Positions 17,387 to 26,586 are shown, numbered from the stretch's first letter. The stretch: 64,000 nt of DNA from Verrucomicrobiia bacterium (GCA_030432235.1 JAUIHT010000009.1:62001-126000), one strand, 5' to 3'. Program-made: numbers and translations. The notes: generated from the sequence alone by a model not told the origin.

Positions 17387-18421
17387 TCACCCCGTAATGC
17401 GCGCCCACAGCTCGGCGGCGCGTTGGTCGAGGGCAGCTTTGGTTTTGTCGACCTCGGCGAGGCGGGCGCGGAGGTTTTCGTTGGCGATTTCCGCGAGGTC
17501 GTCGAGGTTGTACAGGTAGACGTTGCGGAGTTTGGCCACGCCGGGGTCAAAGTTGCGCGGCACCGCCAGGTCGATGAGGAAGAAGGGCCGGGCCGGGCGT
17601 GTTTTTAAAATCGGCTTCAAGGCGTCAGCGGTCAGGAGCGGACCGGGCGCGCCGGTGGCGCCGATGACGATGTCGGCATGCGGCAGGAAGTGCGCGAGGT
17701 CCCCGAGCGCGCCGGAAGCGGCGTTGAAGGTGGCGGCCAACTCCTGCGCACGGGCAGACTCGCGACTGAGCACGGTGATTTGCTCCGCGCCGCGGCTGAC
17801 GAGTGCCTGCGCAGTCTTTTGCCCGGCCTCGCCTGTCCCGGCCAGCAGCAGCACGGCGTCCTTGAGGTCGCCGCAGACACGGGTGGCGAGATCGACAGCG
17901 ACATTGCCGAGACTGACCTGCCCGGAGCCGAGCTGGGTATGCGTGCGGGCCCACTTCGCCGCCTGGAAGCTTTTCTGGAAAAGGCGGTGCAGGACGGGCC
18001 CGGCGGCGGAGCGCTCCGTAGCGGTGGTGTAGGAAGCCTTCACCTGGCCAAGGATTTCCGTCTCGCCGACCATCTGGGAATCCAGCCCGGCAGCCACGGC
18101 GAAGGCGTGCCGCACGACGGCCTCGCCGCTCTCGAAAAAACCGTACCGGGCGAGCTGGTCACGCGGGATGCCGTGTTGACGCTCAAGCACCTCGTAGATG
18201 CCGTCCGGGTCGTCACGGTCGGCCACGGCGTAGATTTCCACGCGGTTGCAGGTATTCAGCACCAGGCACTCACGCAGCGCAGCTCTCTCGCGGAGGTTTT
18301 CATAAAGGGCCGCGAGCTGTGCCGGTGATATCGCGAAGCGCTCGCGCACCTCCAGTGGAGCGGTGCGGTGGCTGCTGCCCAGGAGGAGCAGCTTAGGCGG
18401 CTGTGTCCCGTTGTCAGACAT
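17387..18421 (-). CDS. hemA: glutamyl-tRNA reductase
   Basis: A 344-residue enzyme starting at 'MSDNGTQPPKLLLLGSSHRT'. It reduces glutamyl-tRNA(Glu) to glutamate-1-semialdehyde with NADPH, the first committed step of C5 tetrapyrrole synthesis. The catalytic Cys lies in 'LVLNTCNRVEIYAV', the tRNA-binding signature in 'HAFAVAAGLDSQMVGETEILGQ', and the NADPH motif in 'LLAGTGEAGQ'. The C-terminal dimerisation domain is shorter than in E. coli. The start overlaps the ccsA stop by 8 bp, indicating coupling. Its 3' end is duplicated at 14630. Confidence 0.95.
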   Translation of the reverse strand: MSDNGTQPPKLLLLGSSHRTAPLEVRERFAISPAQLAALYENLRERAALRECLVLNTCNRVEIYAVADRDDPDGIYEVLERQHGIPRDQLARYGFFESGEAVVRHAFAVAAGLDSQMVGETEILGQVKASYTTATERSAAGPVLHRLFQKSFQAAKWARTHTQLGSGQVSLGNVAVDLATRVCGDLKDAVLLLAGTGEAGQKTAQALVSRGAEQITVLSRESARAQELAATFNAASGALGDLAHFLPHADIVIGATGAPGPLLTADALKPILKTRPARPFFLIDLAVPRNFDPGVAKLRNVYLYNLDDLAEIANENLRARLAEVDKTKAALDQRAAELWARITG

Positions 18422-19259
18422 CACTGTGCAGGGCAACGGCCTCCGGGGCCGGAGGTTTTTCAACGTGACGGGTGAGCGGCCAGAGGGAAATCAAAGCCCC
18501 GGTGAACATGGCCACGCAGGCGATGGCGAAAGGCGCGCCGACGAGGCGATTGAACCGCCGCAGGAGCAGTACCACCGCATAGCCAAACCACACGGCGAGC
18601 GCCACCCCCACCTTGAGCCACCCCACCGAGCCCGGCTGCGCAATAAGGTCCAGCACGCCCACGGCCACCGAGACGGTCAGCACGCTGACCCCGAAGGAGA
18701 TGAGGCGGCCGTTGATATCCTCAAGCTGTCGAATGGCCGGAAGGCGGTCGAATATGCCACCCGAGCGCCGCGCCTCCAGCCCGTGGTGCTGGATGATGTA
18801 CATCAGCGAGGTCAGGGCCAGCAGGCCGAAGACCCCGTAGCTGAACACCGCCAGGGCCGCGTGAAAGCCGACCCAGGGGCTGCCGGGTTCCGTCGCAGGT
18901 GCGAGTCGGTCGAAGCCGGCCAGAAAGAGCGAGCCCACCGACAGCACCGCCGCCAGCCCGGCGGCAAACAGGTTTAAGAGTTTGAGCTTAAAAAGAGGGC
19001 GGACGACCAGGTCCAATGCGATGGCGCTCCAGGCCATGGCTTGCAGAATCTCGAAGACGTTGGTCAGCGGCAGCGCGTGGTCCAGCAGCCCGCGCAGAAA
19101 CAACCCCAGGCTTTGAAAGATGAAGCCCGCGCCCAGTGCTACGCGTCCGGCCGCGCGCCAGCCCGCCCGGCCCTTGAGCGAGGCCAGGGTCAGCAGAAAG
19201 GCAATGCCGTAGAGCACCGAGCCCGTCCACAACAGCCATCTGTCGTCCGCGATATCCAT
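18414..19259 (-). CDS. ccsA: CcsA/HemX-type cytochrome c assembly membrane protein
   Basis: A 281-residue polytopic protein with about eight membrane helices. It belongs to the CcsA/ResC-HemX group: 'LPLTNVFEILQAMAWSAIAL' matches the region before the heme-handling segment, and 'GFHAALAVFSYGVFGLLAL' carries a conserved His near residue 132. CcsA proteins present heme to apocytochromes c. HemX proteins next to hemA instead modulate HemA level. Translational overlap with hemA favours a heme-related role either way. Confidence 0.8.
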   Translation of the reverse strand: MDIADDRWLLWTGSVLYGIAFLLTLASLKGRAGWRAAGRVALGAGFIFQSLGLFLRGLLDHALPLTNVFEILQAMAWSAIALDLVVRPLFKLKLLNLFAAGLAAVLSVGSLFLAGFDRLAPATEPGSPWVGFHAALAVFSYGVFGLLALTSLMYIIQHHGLEARRSGGIFDRLPAIRQLEDINGRLISFGVSVLTVSVAVGVLDLIAQPGSVGWLKVGVALAVWFGYAVVLLLRRFNRLVGAPFAIACVAMFTGALISLWPLTRHVEKPPAPEAVALHSDV

Positions 19260-19359
19260 GGAAACCCGCTAATGTAGGCGAAGAATCGCTTCTAAGAAAG
19301 CGTGTTTTTACGGTCTCGGTGAGGCTTGTATTGCTGGATGACATCTTAAAAATAGCGGA

Positions 19360-19764
19360 GTGGAAACGATATCTCAATTTCGTTGGTTGGCTAATGAGGC
19401 ATCGAGCTGCCTGTTGTATCTGTGGCCCGTCACGCTCATACTGTTTGCCTTACCTCCGCTAACCATCGTGTTGGAAAACTATTGGGGCAAGTTCGAGCCA
19501 CCGAGAAAGCGTGTCCTTCTGCTACTCTTGCCTTCTCTCTGTAACTTGCTGATACTTCTCACAGGTGCCATTCTACAGAAGCAGTCTGCATTCACCCAGG
19601 TTCCTGGAGTTATTTTTCTGGCCGGCGTGGTCTGCTCGATCATAGCCATTGTGCTGAATCGCCGAATTTGGATGACCGCGATTTGCCTGTGTGCGCTACA
19701 GTTATGGTACACGTTCTGGTGCTGGTTTATCTCTAGCATGTCCATTGCTGATGATTGGATATGA
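19360..19764 (+). CDS. small four-TM membrane protein, unknown
   Basis: A 134-residue protein from a GTG start with four hydrophobic helices (about 15-38, 48-68, 78-97 and 104-126). No motif or family is recognised. GC content is lower than in the adjacent genes. It ends just before the first secreted hydrolase but shares no obvious function. The gene could be an acquired orphan. Confidence 0.5.
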   Translation: METISQFRWLANEASSCLLYLWPVTLILFALPPLTIVLENYWGKFEPPRKRVLLLLLPSLCNLLILLTGAILQKQSAFTQVPGVIFLAGVVCSIIAIVLNRRIWMTAICLCALQLWYTFWCWFISSMSIADDWI

Positions 19765-19826
19765 GCAGGGCTGTATGTCTCAAACCTGCTTGCAGACTCC
19801 GTACGGTCCATGCAAGCTGTTCCACA

Positions 19827-20720
19827 ATGAATCGCATCCTTCTTTCGCTAATCGTTTTTTTACTCATGAATCAAGCTCCCCTCCCCGCGCAGAATACCGA
19901 CCCCGATAACGACGCCGGAGATAAGGCCAGCTTCACACCGGATGCCTCCGTGGTCTACAAGGAGACGCCACAGGGAGAGTTGAAGCTCAATTTCTTTTAT
20001 CCGGAGGGACACTCCAAGGAGGACAAGACTCCGGCCATCGTGTTCTTCTTCGGCGGCGGCTGGACAAGCGGCAGCCCGCAGCAATTTTTTCCACACTGCG
20101 ACTACTTGGCCTCGCGCGGGATGGTTGCCATCTCCGCCCAGTACCGCATCAAAAACAAGCACGACACCACCCCGCAGGACGCCGTGCGGGACGCCAAGTC
20201 CGCCATGCGCTGGCTGCGCTCCCATGCGTCGGAGTACGGCATCGACCCGGAGCGTATCGCCGCGGGCGGGGGCTCCGCTGGGGGACACCTCGCTGCCAAC
20301 ACACCCATCGAAGACTTCTGCAACGAGCCCGGTGAGGACACTACCGTGAGCAGCCGTCCGTCCGCGCTGGTGCTTTTCAACCCCGTCATCGACAGCAGCC
20401 CGCAAGGTTACGGCAACGACCGTATGGGCCCGGACTGGAAGGAAGTTTCGCCGCTGCACCACGTCGACGAGAACACGCCACCGGTCATCGTCTTTCTCGG
20501 CACGAAGGACAAGCTCATCCCCGTAAGCATGGTCGAGGGATACCAGCGCAGCGTCGAGGACGCCGGTGGGCGCTGTGAAGTGCGTCTCTACAAGGGCCAG
20601 CCGCACGGCTTCTTCAACTACAACAAGCCCAAGTACTACTACGAGACCGTCATTGAGATGGACAAGTTTCTCGCCTCGCTGGGCTACATCGAGGGTGAGC
20701 CCACGCTGCAAAAGCCGTAG
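19827..20720 (+). CDS. secreted alpha/beta hydrolase (BD-FAE/esterase-lipase type), copy 1
   Basis: A 297-residue protein with a signal peptide ('MNRILLSLIVFLLMNQAPLPA'). The hydrolase core shows the oxyanion strand 'VFFFGGGW', nucleophile Ser150 in 'GGGSAGGH', acid Asp228 in 'GTKDKLIP' and His260 in 'GQPHGFF'. These enzymes typically cleave acetyl or feruloyl esters of plant or algal polysaccharides. A close paralogue follows 67 bp downstream in the same orientation, so the pair is a tandem duplication. Confidence 0.85.
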   Translation: MNRILLSLIVFLLMNQAPLPAQNTDPDNDAGDKASFTPDASVVYKETPQGELKLNFFYPEGHSKEDKTPAIVFFFGGGWTSGSPQQFFPHCDYLASRGMVAISAQYRIKNKHDTTPQDAVRDAKSAMRWLRSHASEYGIDPERIAAGGGSAGGHLAANTPIEDFCNEPGEDTTVSSRPSALVLFNPVIDSSPQGYGNDRMGPDWKEVSPLHHVDENTPPVIVFLGTKDKLIPVSMVEGYQRSVEDAGGRCEVRLYKGQPHGFFNYNKPKYYYETVIEMDKFLASLGYIEGEPTLQKP

Positions 20721-20787
20721 ATAGCGGAAATTTACTAGCGTGCGGCGCGAGGTTTTCTGTTTGAATACAGTTCACCGAAACCCCGAT

Positions 20788-21693
20788 ATGAAGAGTCCCC
20801 TTGTCTTTCTCGTCCTCGCTTGCATAACCGCCGTTCATTCAAATGCCGGTGTCGTCGCCACCGCTGATCGAGGGGACATCACATCCAGCGAAATTGTCAC
20901 TTATAAGAAAACGCCGCAGGGCGAGCTACAACTGCACATCTTCAACCCGCCCGGACACACCAGCACGGATCGAAGTCCGGCAGTGGTCTTCTTCTTCGGC
21001 GGCGGCTGGGTCAAGGGTGGCCCCAAGGCCTTCTACCAGGCATCCGAGTACCTAGCTATGCGGGGTATGGTCGCCATCTCCGCCGAGTACCGCATCAAGA
21101 ACAAGCATGGCACCACACCCATCGAAAGCGTCTACGACGCCAAATCCGCCATGCGCTGGGTGCGTTCCCACGCCGCGGAGCTGGGTATTGACCCGGACCG
21201 CATCGTCGCGGGTGGCGGCTCGGCCGGCGGGCACATCGCCGCCAACACGCCCAACGAAGACGTCCTCAACGAGCCCGGTGAAGACACCAGCGTAAGCAGC
21301 CGCCCGAGCGCCCTACTGTTGTTCAACCCCGTGCTCGACGTCAGCCCAAAGGGCTTCGCCAGCAAACTCTTCGGGGATGCCTGGCAGGAGGCTTCCCCCA
21401 TGCAGAACATCGACGCCGACACCCCGCCGACCATCATCTTCTTTGGCGATCAGGACCGCCTGCTCCCCATGAAAATGGCACAGGAATACGTGCAACACAT
21501 GAACGACGCGGGCGCCCGCTGTGAGCTGCGCGTCTACGAAGGCCAAGGGCACGGATTCTTCGTCTACAACAAAAGTCCGGAGCACTTTGCCCTCACTTTG
21601 ATCGAGGCAGACAAGTTTCTGGCCGAGCTTGGGTACATCGAAGGCGAGCCTACTTTGAAAGTACCTAAGGCAGTACCTGTAGAAAGCGACTGA
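20788..21693 (+). CDS. secreted alpha/beta hydrolase (BD-FAE/esterase-lipase type), copy 2
   Basis: A 301-residue paralogue of the preceding gene with its own signal peptide (about residues 1-20). Core motifs are conserved: 'VFFFGGGWVKGG', Ser145 in 'GGGSAGGH', Asp in 'GDQDRLLP' and His in 'GQGHGFF'. The shared 'PGEDTSVSSRPSALLLFNPV' block shows the common origin, while the N-terminus and last 15 residues have diverged. Both copies keep complete triads, so both are probably active, perhaps on different acyl groups or glycans. Confidence 0.85.
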   Translation: MKSPLVFLVLACITAVHSNAGVVATADRGDITSSEIVTYKKTPQGELQLHIFNPPGHTSTDRSPAVVFFFGGGWVKGGPKAFYQASEYLAMRGMVAISAEYRIKNKHGTTPIESVYDAKSAMRWVRSHAAELGIDPDRIVAGGGSAGGHIAANTPNEDVLNEPGEDTSVSSRPSALLLFNPVLDVSPKGFASKLFGDAWQEASPMQNIDADTPPTIIFFGDQDRLLPMKMAQEYVQHMNDAGARCELRVYEGQGHGFFVYNKSPEHFALTLIEADKFLAELGYIEGEPTLKVPKAVPVESD

Positions 21694-21820
21694 GCTCAAT
21701 TCCTTAATTTTGCATTAAACTGCGATTAGCAGTTGAAATAGATATATCAGGTACCGATATTGCCGCATCGATATTCACTCGAACTCTCCTTTACTTGAGC
21801 AAGACCCCAGACGACCCGCC

Positions 21821-22741
21821 TTGCTGCTGGCTGGAATATATATTATCCTGGCAGGCCTATATATTATCACGTCGTCACTGACTTTTGGGCGTCTCTCGCC
21901 GGGCCCACAGGAACTGGCCGCCATCGAGGTGCTCAAAGGGTTAATATTTGTCGGCACTACCGGCATTGCGCTCTACTTCGGCAGCGTCTACCTGCTTCGG
22001 CGGATCGCGCGCCAAAACATCGAAATCGAGCGGCAACGCGCCTCCATCCTCATTCTGGATCAACGCGTATCCGCCGGACTGCTTGCCAGCGCCATTGGGC
22101 ACGACGCCAACAACATGCTGGCCACCGTAAAGCTGACCCTGGACATGATGAGCCGGATCAAGGACGAAGCCCAGAGGGCGGAGATGCTGGCCAAGGTCAA
22201 CGGCGTCCTGGAGGAACTGGTCAACCTGAACCACCGCCTGGTGCGCGGGGGTGAATCCGAGCAGCCCGGTGAGTTGATCAATTACTGCCTCCACAAGGAA
22301 GTGGAACGCGCGCTGAGCTTTCTGGATCAGGCACACCCGGTGCGAAAGCTGAAAATCGAGTACACGGGCGCCAAAAATGTCTCCGCCGAGGTCAACCGTC
22401 ACCTGTTCGCGCAGGTCATCCTCAATCTGCTGTCCAACGTGGCCCGACATGCCGGGGAGAACGCGCATACCGAAGTGGAATTCCGTGAGGAGGGAGACAC
22501 CGTCCATGTGGAAGTGCACGACAACGGACCAGGCATCCCGGAAGACGAAAAGGAAAAGGTGTTCGAGCCTTACTATACCAGTCATCCCGAAGGTGCGGGA
22601 ATCGGCCTGGCCTCCATCCGCGCCATCATGAAGCTGCATCGCGGCGAGGTGGATTGCAAAGCCTCCAAGCTGGGCGGCGCCTGCTTCAGCCTGCGCTTCC
22701 CCAAGAACCACATCGTGGGGAATTCCGCCACTGCGGCCTGA
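21821..22741 (+). CDS. membrane sensor histidine kinase
   Basis: About 306 residues. Two N-terminal membrane helices ('LLAGIYIILAGLYIITS' and 'GLIFVGTTGIALYFGSV') are followed by a coiled linker. The dimerisation/phosphoacceptor region has His94 in 'AIGHDANNML', close to the HDxNNxL type of NtrB-like kinases. The ATP lid has N-box 'NLLSNVARH', G1 'DNGPGIP' and G2 'GAGIGLAS'. There is almost no periplasmic sensor domain. The start is uncertain: a TTG at 21821 is assumed, but the frame is open back to 21737 without ATG or GTG. No response regulator gene is adjacent. Confidence 0.8.
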   Translation: MLLAGIYIILAGLYIITSSLTFGRLSPGPQELAAIEVLKGLIFVGTTGIALYFGSVYLLRRIARQNIEIERQRASILILDQRVSAGLLASAIGHDANNMLATVKLTLDMMSRIKDEAQRAEMLAKVNGVLEELVNLNHRLVRGGESEQPGELINYCLHKEVERALSFLDQAHPVRKLKIEYTGAKNVSAEVNRHLFAQVILNLLSNVARHAGENAHTEVEFREEGDTVHVEVHDNGPGIPEDEKEKVFEPYYTSHPEGAGIGLASIRAIMKLHRGEVDCKASKLGGACFSLRFPKNHIVGNSATAA

Positions 22742-22746
22742 AACAC

Positions 22747-23337
22747 CTACTCGGCGTCTTTCTTAGCGGGCTTCTCGAAGAGCACCAGATACTCGCCGTA
22801 GCCTTCCTCCTCCAACTTGTCCACGGGGATGAACTTCAGAGCGGCGGAGTTGATGCAATAGCGCATGCCGGACGGCCCGGGGCCATCGGGAAAGACGTGC
22901 CCGAGATGGGCGTCACCGGTCTTGGAACGCACCTCGGTGCGAACCATCCCGTAGGAGGTATCGCGCTCCTCGACGATTTCCTCGCCCTCGATAGGCTTGG
23001 TAAAGCTGGGCCAGCCCGTGCCGGAGTCAAACTTGTCCGTGGAGGAGAACAACGGCTTGCCCGAAATAACGTCCACATAGATGCCGGGCTCCTTATTGTT
23101 CCAGTAGGCGTTGCGGAAGGCGGGCTCGGTGCTGCCTTCACAGGCCACGGCGTACTGGATGGGCGTCAGTTTATCTTTGAGTTCTGCTTTGGACATAGTG
23201 GCGGATGCGGTGGTTTGGGAAGTTTCGGGTTCGGTCTTCTGCTCGGCGGGCGTGGCACTGTTACCAGCCCAGGCCCAAACGAGCCCGAGACAAACAGCGG
23301 CCAACGCGGCCAAAACGTGTGAAAGGGTAATTTTCAT
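22747..23337 (-). CDS. msrB: exported peptide-methionine (R)-S-oxide reductase MsrB
   Basis: A 196-residue protein from '[15 protein letters not shown]' with a signal peptide or membrane anchor, so it likely repairs oxidised methionines outside the cytoplasm. The MsrB core has 'GTGWPSF', '[13 protein letters not shown]' and the catalytic Cys161 in 'RYCINSAAL'. The zinc-binding CxxC pairs of many MsrBs are absent ('ISGKPLF' replaces the usual Cys-containing segment), and 'TGWPSF' lacks the resolving Cys of the CGWPSF form. It would then depend on another cysteine or reductant, possibly Cys in 'VACEGST'. Confidence 0.9.
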   Translation of the reverse strand: MKITLSHVLAALAAVCLGLVWAWAGNSATPAEQKTEPETSQTTASATMSKAELKDKLTPIQYAVACEGSTEPAFRNAYWNNKEPGIYVDVISGKPLFSSTDKFDSGTGWPSFTKPIEGEEIVEERDTSYGMVRTEVRSKTGDAHLGHVFPDGPGPSGMRYCINSAALKFIPVDKLEEEGYGEYLVLFEKPAKKDAE

Positions 23338-23437
23338 ATTTCTTTGGACGAACAAACCTACGCGACCTTACACAAATCTCAAGTCCGCTCATAACTTACC
23401 ATTTGACGCCCCGCTTGCCGGATCTTAGCAAAGGTAC

Positions 23438-24049
23438 ATGCCCTGTATCGTTCGTTCCTTCATCATTGTACTTCTCATTACGGTGGCCTGCCGGGCCGAA
23501 GAGCCGCCACCGCCGAAGATATCCGGCGACTACGTCATCGTCTCGGTCTTCAAGATGCTCGACAAGCCCGGCCAGGTGCGTATCCAGAGCGCCGATGGCA
23601 AAAAGGCCTACAAGCTTCGGGAAGGCCGCGAGGACGAACCATTCACCCTGGTTTCCCTGAAGTGGGAGAAAAAGCCCGTGCTGGCCGAGCTGCGCGGACC
23701 GGACGGCAAGACTTTCTGGGTGACCGAAAAGGAATCCAACCCCAATGCCTATAACGAATCCCTGATAAAGGACGCCCAGGCGCGCGGCCTCATCGATGCC
23801 AACGGCAAGCTAACGGAACAATGCAAGAAGGCGATGACCAATAACCTGCGACAGGTGGCCAGCGGCGGCCTGCAGTACATTCTGGAGAACGGCACCGCCA
23901 GTGCCCAGTACAAGGACCTGGTGCCGATTTACTTTCAACCCATCAATCCCGTCTGCGGCGAGGACTACACCAAGCTGACCGTGAGCGAGGACGGTGGGGC
24001 CATGAGTGTCACTGCCCTCAACGGCGAGGTCGTCGAGTACAAGTACTGA
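23438..24049 (+). CDS. secreted protein of unknown function
   Basis: A 203-residue protein with an N-terminal signal sequence ('FIIVLLITVACRAEE', cleavage near residue 20; a Cys at the end of the hydrophobic part leaves a lipoprotein possible). The mature part begins with a Lys-rich beta domain ('DGKKAYKLREGREDEPFTLVSLKWEKKP') and ends with a segment containing one Cys ('INPVCGEDYTKLTVSEDGG'). No family is recognised. It converges on the Bat operon, whose last gene ends 4 bp away. Confidence 0.65.
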   Translation: MPCIVRSFIIVLLITVACRAEEPPPPKISGDYVIVSVFKMLDKPGQVRIQSADGKKAYKLREGREDEPFTLVSLKWEKKPVLAELRGPDGKTFWVTEKESNPNAYNESLIKDAQARGLIDANGKLTEQCKKAMTNNLRQVASGGLQYILENGTASAQYKDLVPIYFQPINPVCGEDYTKLTVSEDGGAMSVTALNGEVVEYKY

Positions 24050-24053
24050 CCGC

Positions 24054-24809
24054 TCAGTCCCAGACCGGCTTAAAATCCTCGGCGGATACCCACCCGCTCT
24101 TGCCGTCGGTTTCGACAAAGTAGAAATCACCGTGGTGACGCTCGACGAAGGCGGACTCGCCGGGCTTCAGGTAATCCTTGGCCGGTGCGCTGCTGGTGGG
24201 TGAAAGCTTCAGGGCAGCCTCCTCGGCCACGGACACGCCGAGCCTACCAAGGCGATGATAGCCCGACAGTGCCACCGCACAGACGACGAACAACACCCCC
24301 GTCAAGGCCACCGCGGCCTTGCGCAGAGGGCCACGCCAGCCCCACATACCCGGCAGCAGCACCAGGGCCAGGCAGGCCCAGAAACTCACCGCTCCCAGCC
24401 AGGCCCAGCAGTTGACCGGCCAGGCCAACGCCAGGCGCTCCGCCCAGTTCAACTCCGGCGAGGTGACCTGCGCGGCATCACGCGCCAACTTCAGATTGGC
24501 GCGGATGTCCGGATTGGCCGGGGCCAGCACACGGGCGCGCTCGTAGTGCAGAATCGCCATGGGATAATCGCCCAGCTCGTATTCGGCATTGCCGAGGTTG
24601 TATAGCAAAGCGGCGGAACGATAATCAGGCACGAGCTGAGTGTACACCTCGACCGACTTTTCGTATTCGCCCGACTCGAAAGCGGCGTTGCCCTCGGCAA
24701 ACACACCCGCCGGATCGCTGACCTCGGCTCGGCAGACGACGGCCATCACCAAGCCCAGGATAATTAACCATCCCTTGACCCTTGACCCTTGACCTTTGAC
24801 CAATCTCAT
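24054..24809 (-). CDS. BatE-like TPR protein with SH3-like C-terminus
   Basis: A 251-residue envelope protein. A signal-like N-terminus is followed by TPR repeats (about 35-115, 'GNAAFESGEYEKSVEVYTQL' and 'GDYPMAILHYERARVLAP'). Two membrane segments come next (about 130-175) and then an SH3-like end ('GESAFVERHHGDFYFV', 'GKSGWVSAEDF'). TPR proteins of this kind end Bat operons. It overlaps the batD stop by 4 bp. Its first residues ('MRLVKGQGSRVKG') are encoded by a 7-nt repeat tract. Confidence 0.8.
   Translation of the reverse strand: MRLVKGQGSRVKGWLIILGLVMAVVCRAEVSDPAGVFAEGNAAFESGEYEKSVEVYTQLVPDYRSAALLYNLGNAEYELGDYPMAILHYERARVLAPANPDIRANLKLARDAAQVTSPELNWAERLALAWPVNCWAWLGAVSFWACLALVLLPGMWGWRGPLRKAAVALTGVLFVVCAVALSGYHRLGRLGVSVAEEAALKLSPTSSAPAKDYLKPGESAFVERHHGDFYFVETDGKSGWVSAEDFKPVWD
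24766..24802. repeat. heptad tract (CCCTTGA family) within a gene start
   Basis: Units CCCTTGA and CCTTTGA repeat with a 7-nt period. The tract lies wholly inside the first codons of the TPR gene, and in-frame reading on the minus strand gives the basic n-region of its signal sequence. Only one arm is present, with no inverted partner nearby. Confidence 0.65.
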
Positions 24810-26584
24810 TTCCGACCTCCTTCCACCGTGGCGATGAGGTGTTTGACGCGAGCGAGCTCACCGCGCAGGTCCAGGTTGGACGCGCCCAAACCACCGAAGC
24901 GCAAGGCATCGCCGGCCTCGTAACAGGTGCGCACGGCCTGAATGGAATCCTCTCCGGCACCCGCCCCGGCCAGATAGGCCTCGACCTCGTGCAAGGTCAG
25001 CGACTCCGGCTCCCGAGCCAGGCGGGGGGCGACGGCTTCCTGAATGGCGCGCATGGCCTCCTCGAAAAAGGCGGACGCATCACCCACTCCGGCGGCCTTC
25101 TCGGCGGCCTGAAGGCGGCGGGCCACCTCACGGCGGGCACGCACGCGGCGTGCGTAGTCGCTGTCGGTGTCGAGGCGCAAGCGCTGCCGCCGCCAGAAAA
25201 AGAGCCCGAGGATAGCCGCCAGCGGAACGGACTGCCCGGCAAGGAACAGTGGGTTGAAAAACATCGGGCGCAGGCTCGCGGTGGTCGCGCCAAGCTCCGT
25301 CATGTTGGGCAGCAGGCTGGGACCACGCGGCTGGGAGGCATCACGCCTGGGCGTGAAGGCCGGACGGCTCCCCGGCGGCGCGGGCAGTACCTCCACCGTC
25401 TGTGGCTCCATGGGATATTCCACATATTGGGCCGTTTCGGGATTGAAGAAGTTGAAGACCACCTCCGGCGTCTGTGTGACCGTCTCGTCCCTGGCGATGA
25501 GCAGGTACTCGTAGGTTTTGACACCTTCGTTACCATAGGCACTGTCGGCCCGGAAGGTTTCCTCGGGTGGGTAGACCCGCCAGCCCTCGGTCTTGCGCAA
25601 GACAGGCGCTCCCATGCGGTCGAAGTTGCCCGTGCCATCTACGACCACGGTCATCGTCAGCGGTTCGCCGGCCTGCACCCGTGTGGCATCCAGTACCGGG
25701 CGCTCCAGATTGAACTCCCCGATGGCCCCGGTGAAGTCCGCCGGGCGCCCCTCAGTGGGTAGGGGCAGGACGGTCAGCGTGACCTCCTTGGACTGACGCT
25801 CAATAGTCTCGGACGACATAAAGCCCGTCCTCACCTCAAAAGCCTGTACGAACTGTAAAGGAAAAGCCCCGGCCTTCAGCGGTGTCAGGATGCCATCCCA
25901 AAACAGTCTCTGGTAAATCTGGGAATCACGCGTGGTGACATCCCGGGCAGGGTCGTCAAAACTGGAAAAGGAGAACTCCGTGGCGTCGGCGCGCGGCTTA
26001 CCCGCAAGCTGGGCATAGACGCGTGCATTCACCAGCACGTCGAGCTCGAAGGGTATCGCCTGGCCGACATAGACGCTACGGTCCGTGATGCTCAGGTTAA
26101 CCTGGAAGGCCCTTTCGAGGGCCTCCTGGCGTTGGCGTTCGGCTTCGGCCTGTTGACGCTGGCGCTCCGCTTCGGCCTCGGCCAGCTGCCGTTTGCGCTC
26201 CGGCGAGATGGGGAGCACCTCCAACGTGGCTGGCGGAACCGTGACGTCGCCCAGTTTGTAAGAGGGGATGGTAAAAGTGCCCGCCCTCTCGGCCTGAACG
26301 GGACAACTGAGAGTGAACGCGCCAAACCCGCCGAAGGGCATGCGCATATTCGGCATCATTTGACGCTCAATAATCAACCCATCGACTTCCGGAATAGGGA
26401 TAGCCCCGTTTATTGAAATGTTTCTTGCCTGGATCCTCAGGTTGTAATTCGCAATTTGGTCCTGATAGATGCGCGAAGGCGAAAAGCTCGCATCTACTGT
26501 CTGAGCCCAGGCAGGCGCGGCCAGCAGCGCGGTCACTGCCAGCAAGCCACCGAGATGCTTCCAACGCTTAAAAATATCCCTCAT
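24806..26584 (-). CDS. batD: BatD-like protein
   Basis: A 592-residue envelope protein. A signal peptide (about 1-29) is followed by beta-sandwich BatD repeats (for example 'GQAIPFELDVLVNARVYAQL' and 'GEPLTMTVVVDGTGNFDRMG'). A Gln/Arg-rich helical insertion lies near residues 128-150, and one membrane helix near 452-468 ends in 'FFWRRQRLR'. The cytosolic tail is helical. BatD is encoded with VWA proteins and a MoxR ATPase; proposed roles in oxygen tolerance are unproven. It lies 3 bp from batB/C and overlaps the TPR gene. Confidence 0.85.
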   Translation of the reverse strand: MRDIFKRWKHLGGLLAVTALLAAPAWAQTVDASFSPSRIYQDQIANYNLRIQARNISINGAIPIPEVDGLIIERQMMPNMRMPFGGFGAFTLSCPVQAERAGTFTIPSYKLGDVTVPPATLEVLPISPERKRQLAEAEAERQRQQAEAERQRQEALERAFQVNLSITDRSVYVGQAIPFELDVLVNARVYAQLAGKPRADATEFSFSSFDDPARDVTTRDSQIYQRLFWDGILTPLKAGAFPLQFVQAFEVRTGFMSSETIERQSKEVTLTVLPLPTEGRPADFTGAIGEFNLERPVLDATRVQAGEPLTMTVVVDGTGNFDRMGAPVLRKTEGWRVYPPEETFRADSAYGNEGVKTYEYLLIARDETVTQTPEVVFNFFNPETAQYVEYPMEPQTVEVLPAPPGSRPAFTPRRDASQPRGPSLLPNMTELGATTASLRPMFFNPLFLAGQSVPLAAILGLFFWRRQRLRLDTDSDYARRVRARREVARRLQAAEKAAGVGDASAFFEEAMRAIQEAVAPRLAREPESLTLHEVEAYLAGAGAGEDSIQAVRTCYEAGDALRFGGLGASNLDLRGELARVKHLIATVEGGRK

Positions 26585-26586
26585 GG

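Noticed and set aside
18360-18980. Plus-strand open frame across the hemA-ccsA junction
   Set aside because: It covers two clear minus-strand genes with catalytic motifs and coupled translation.
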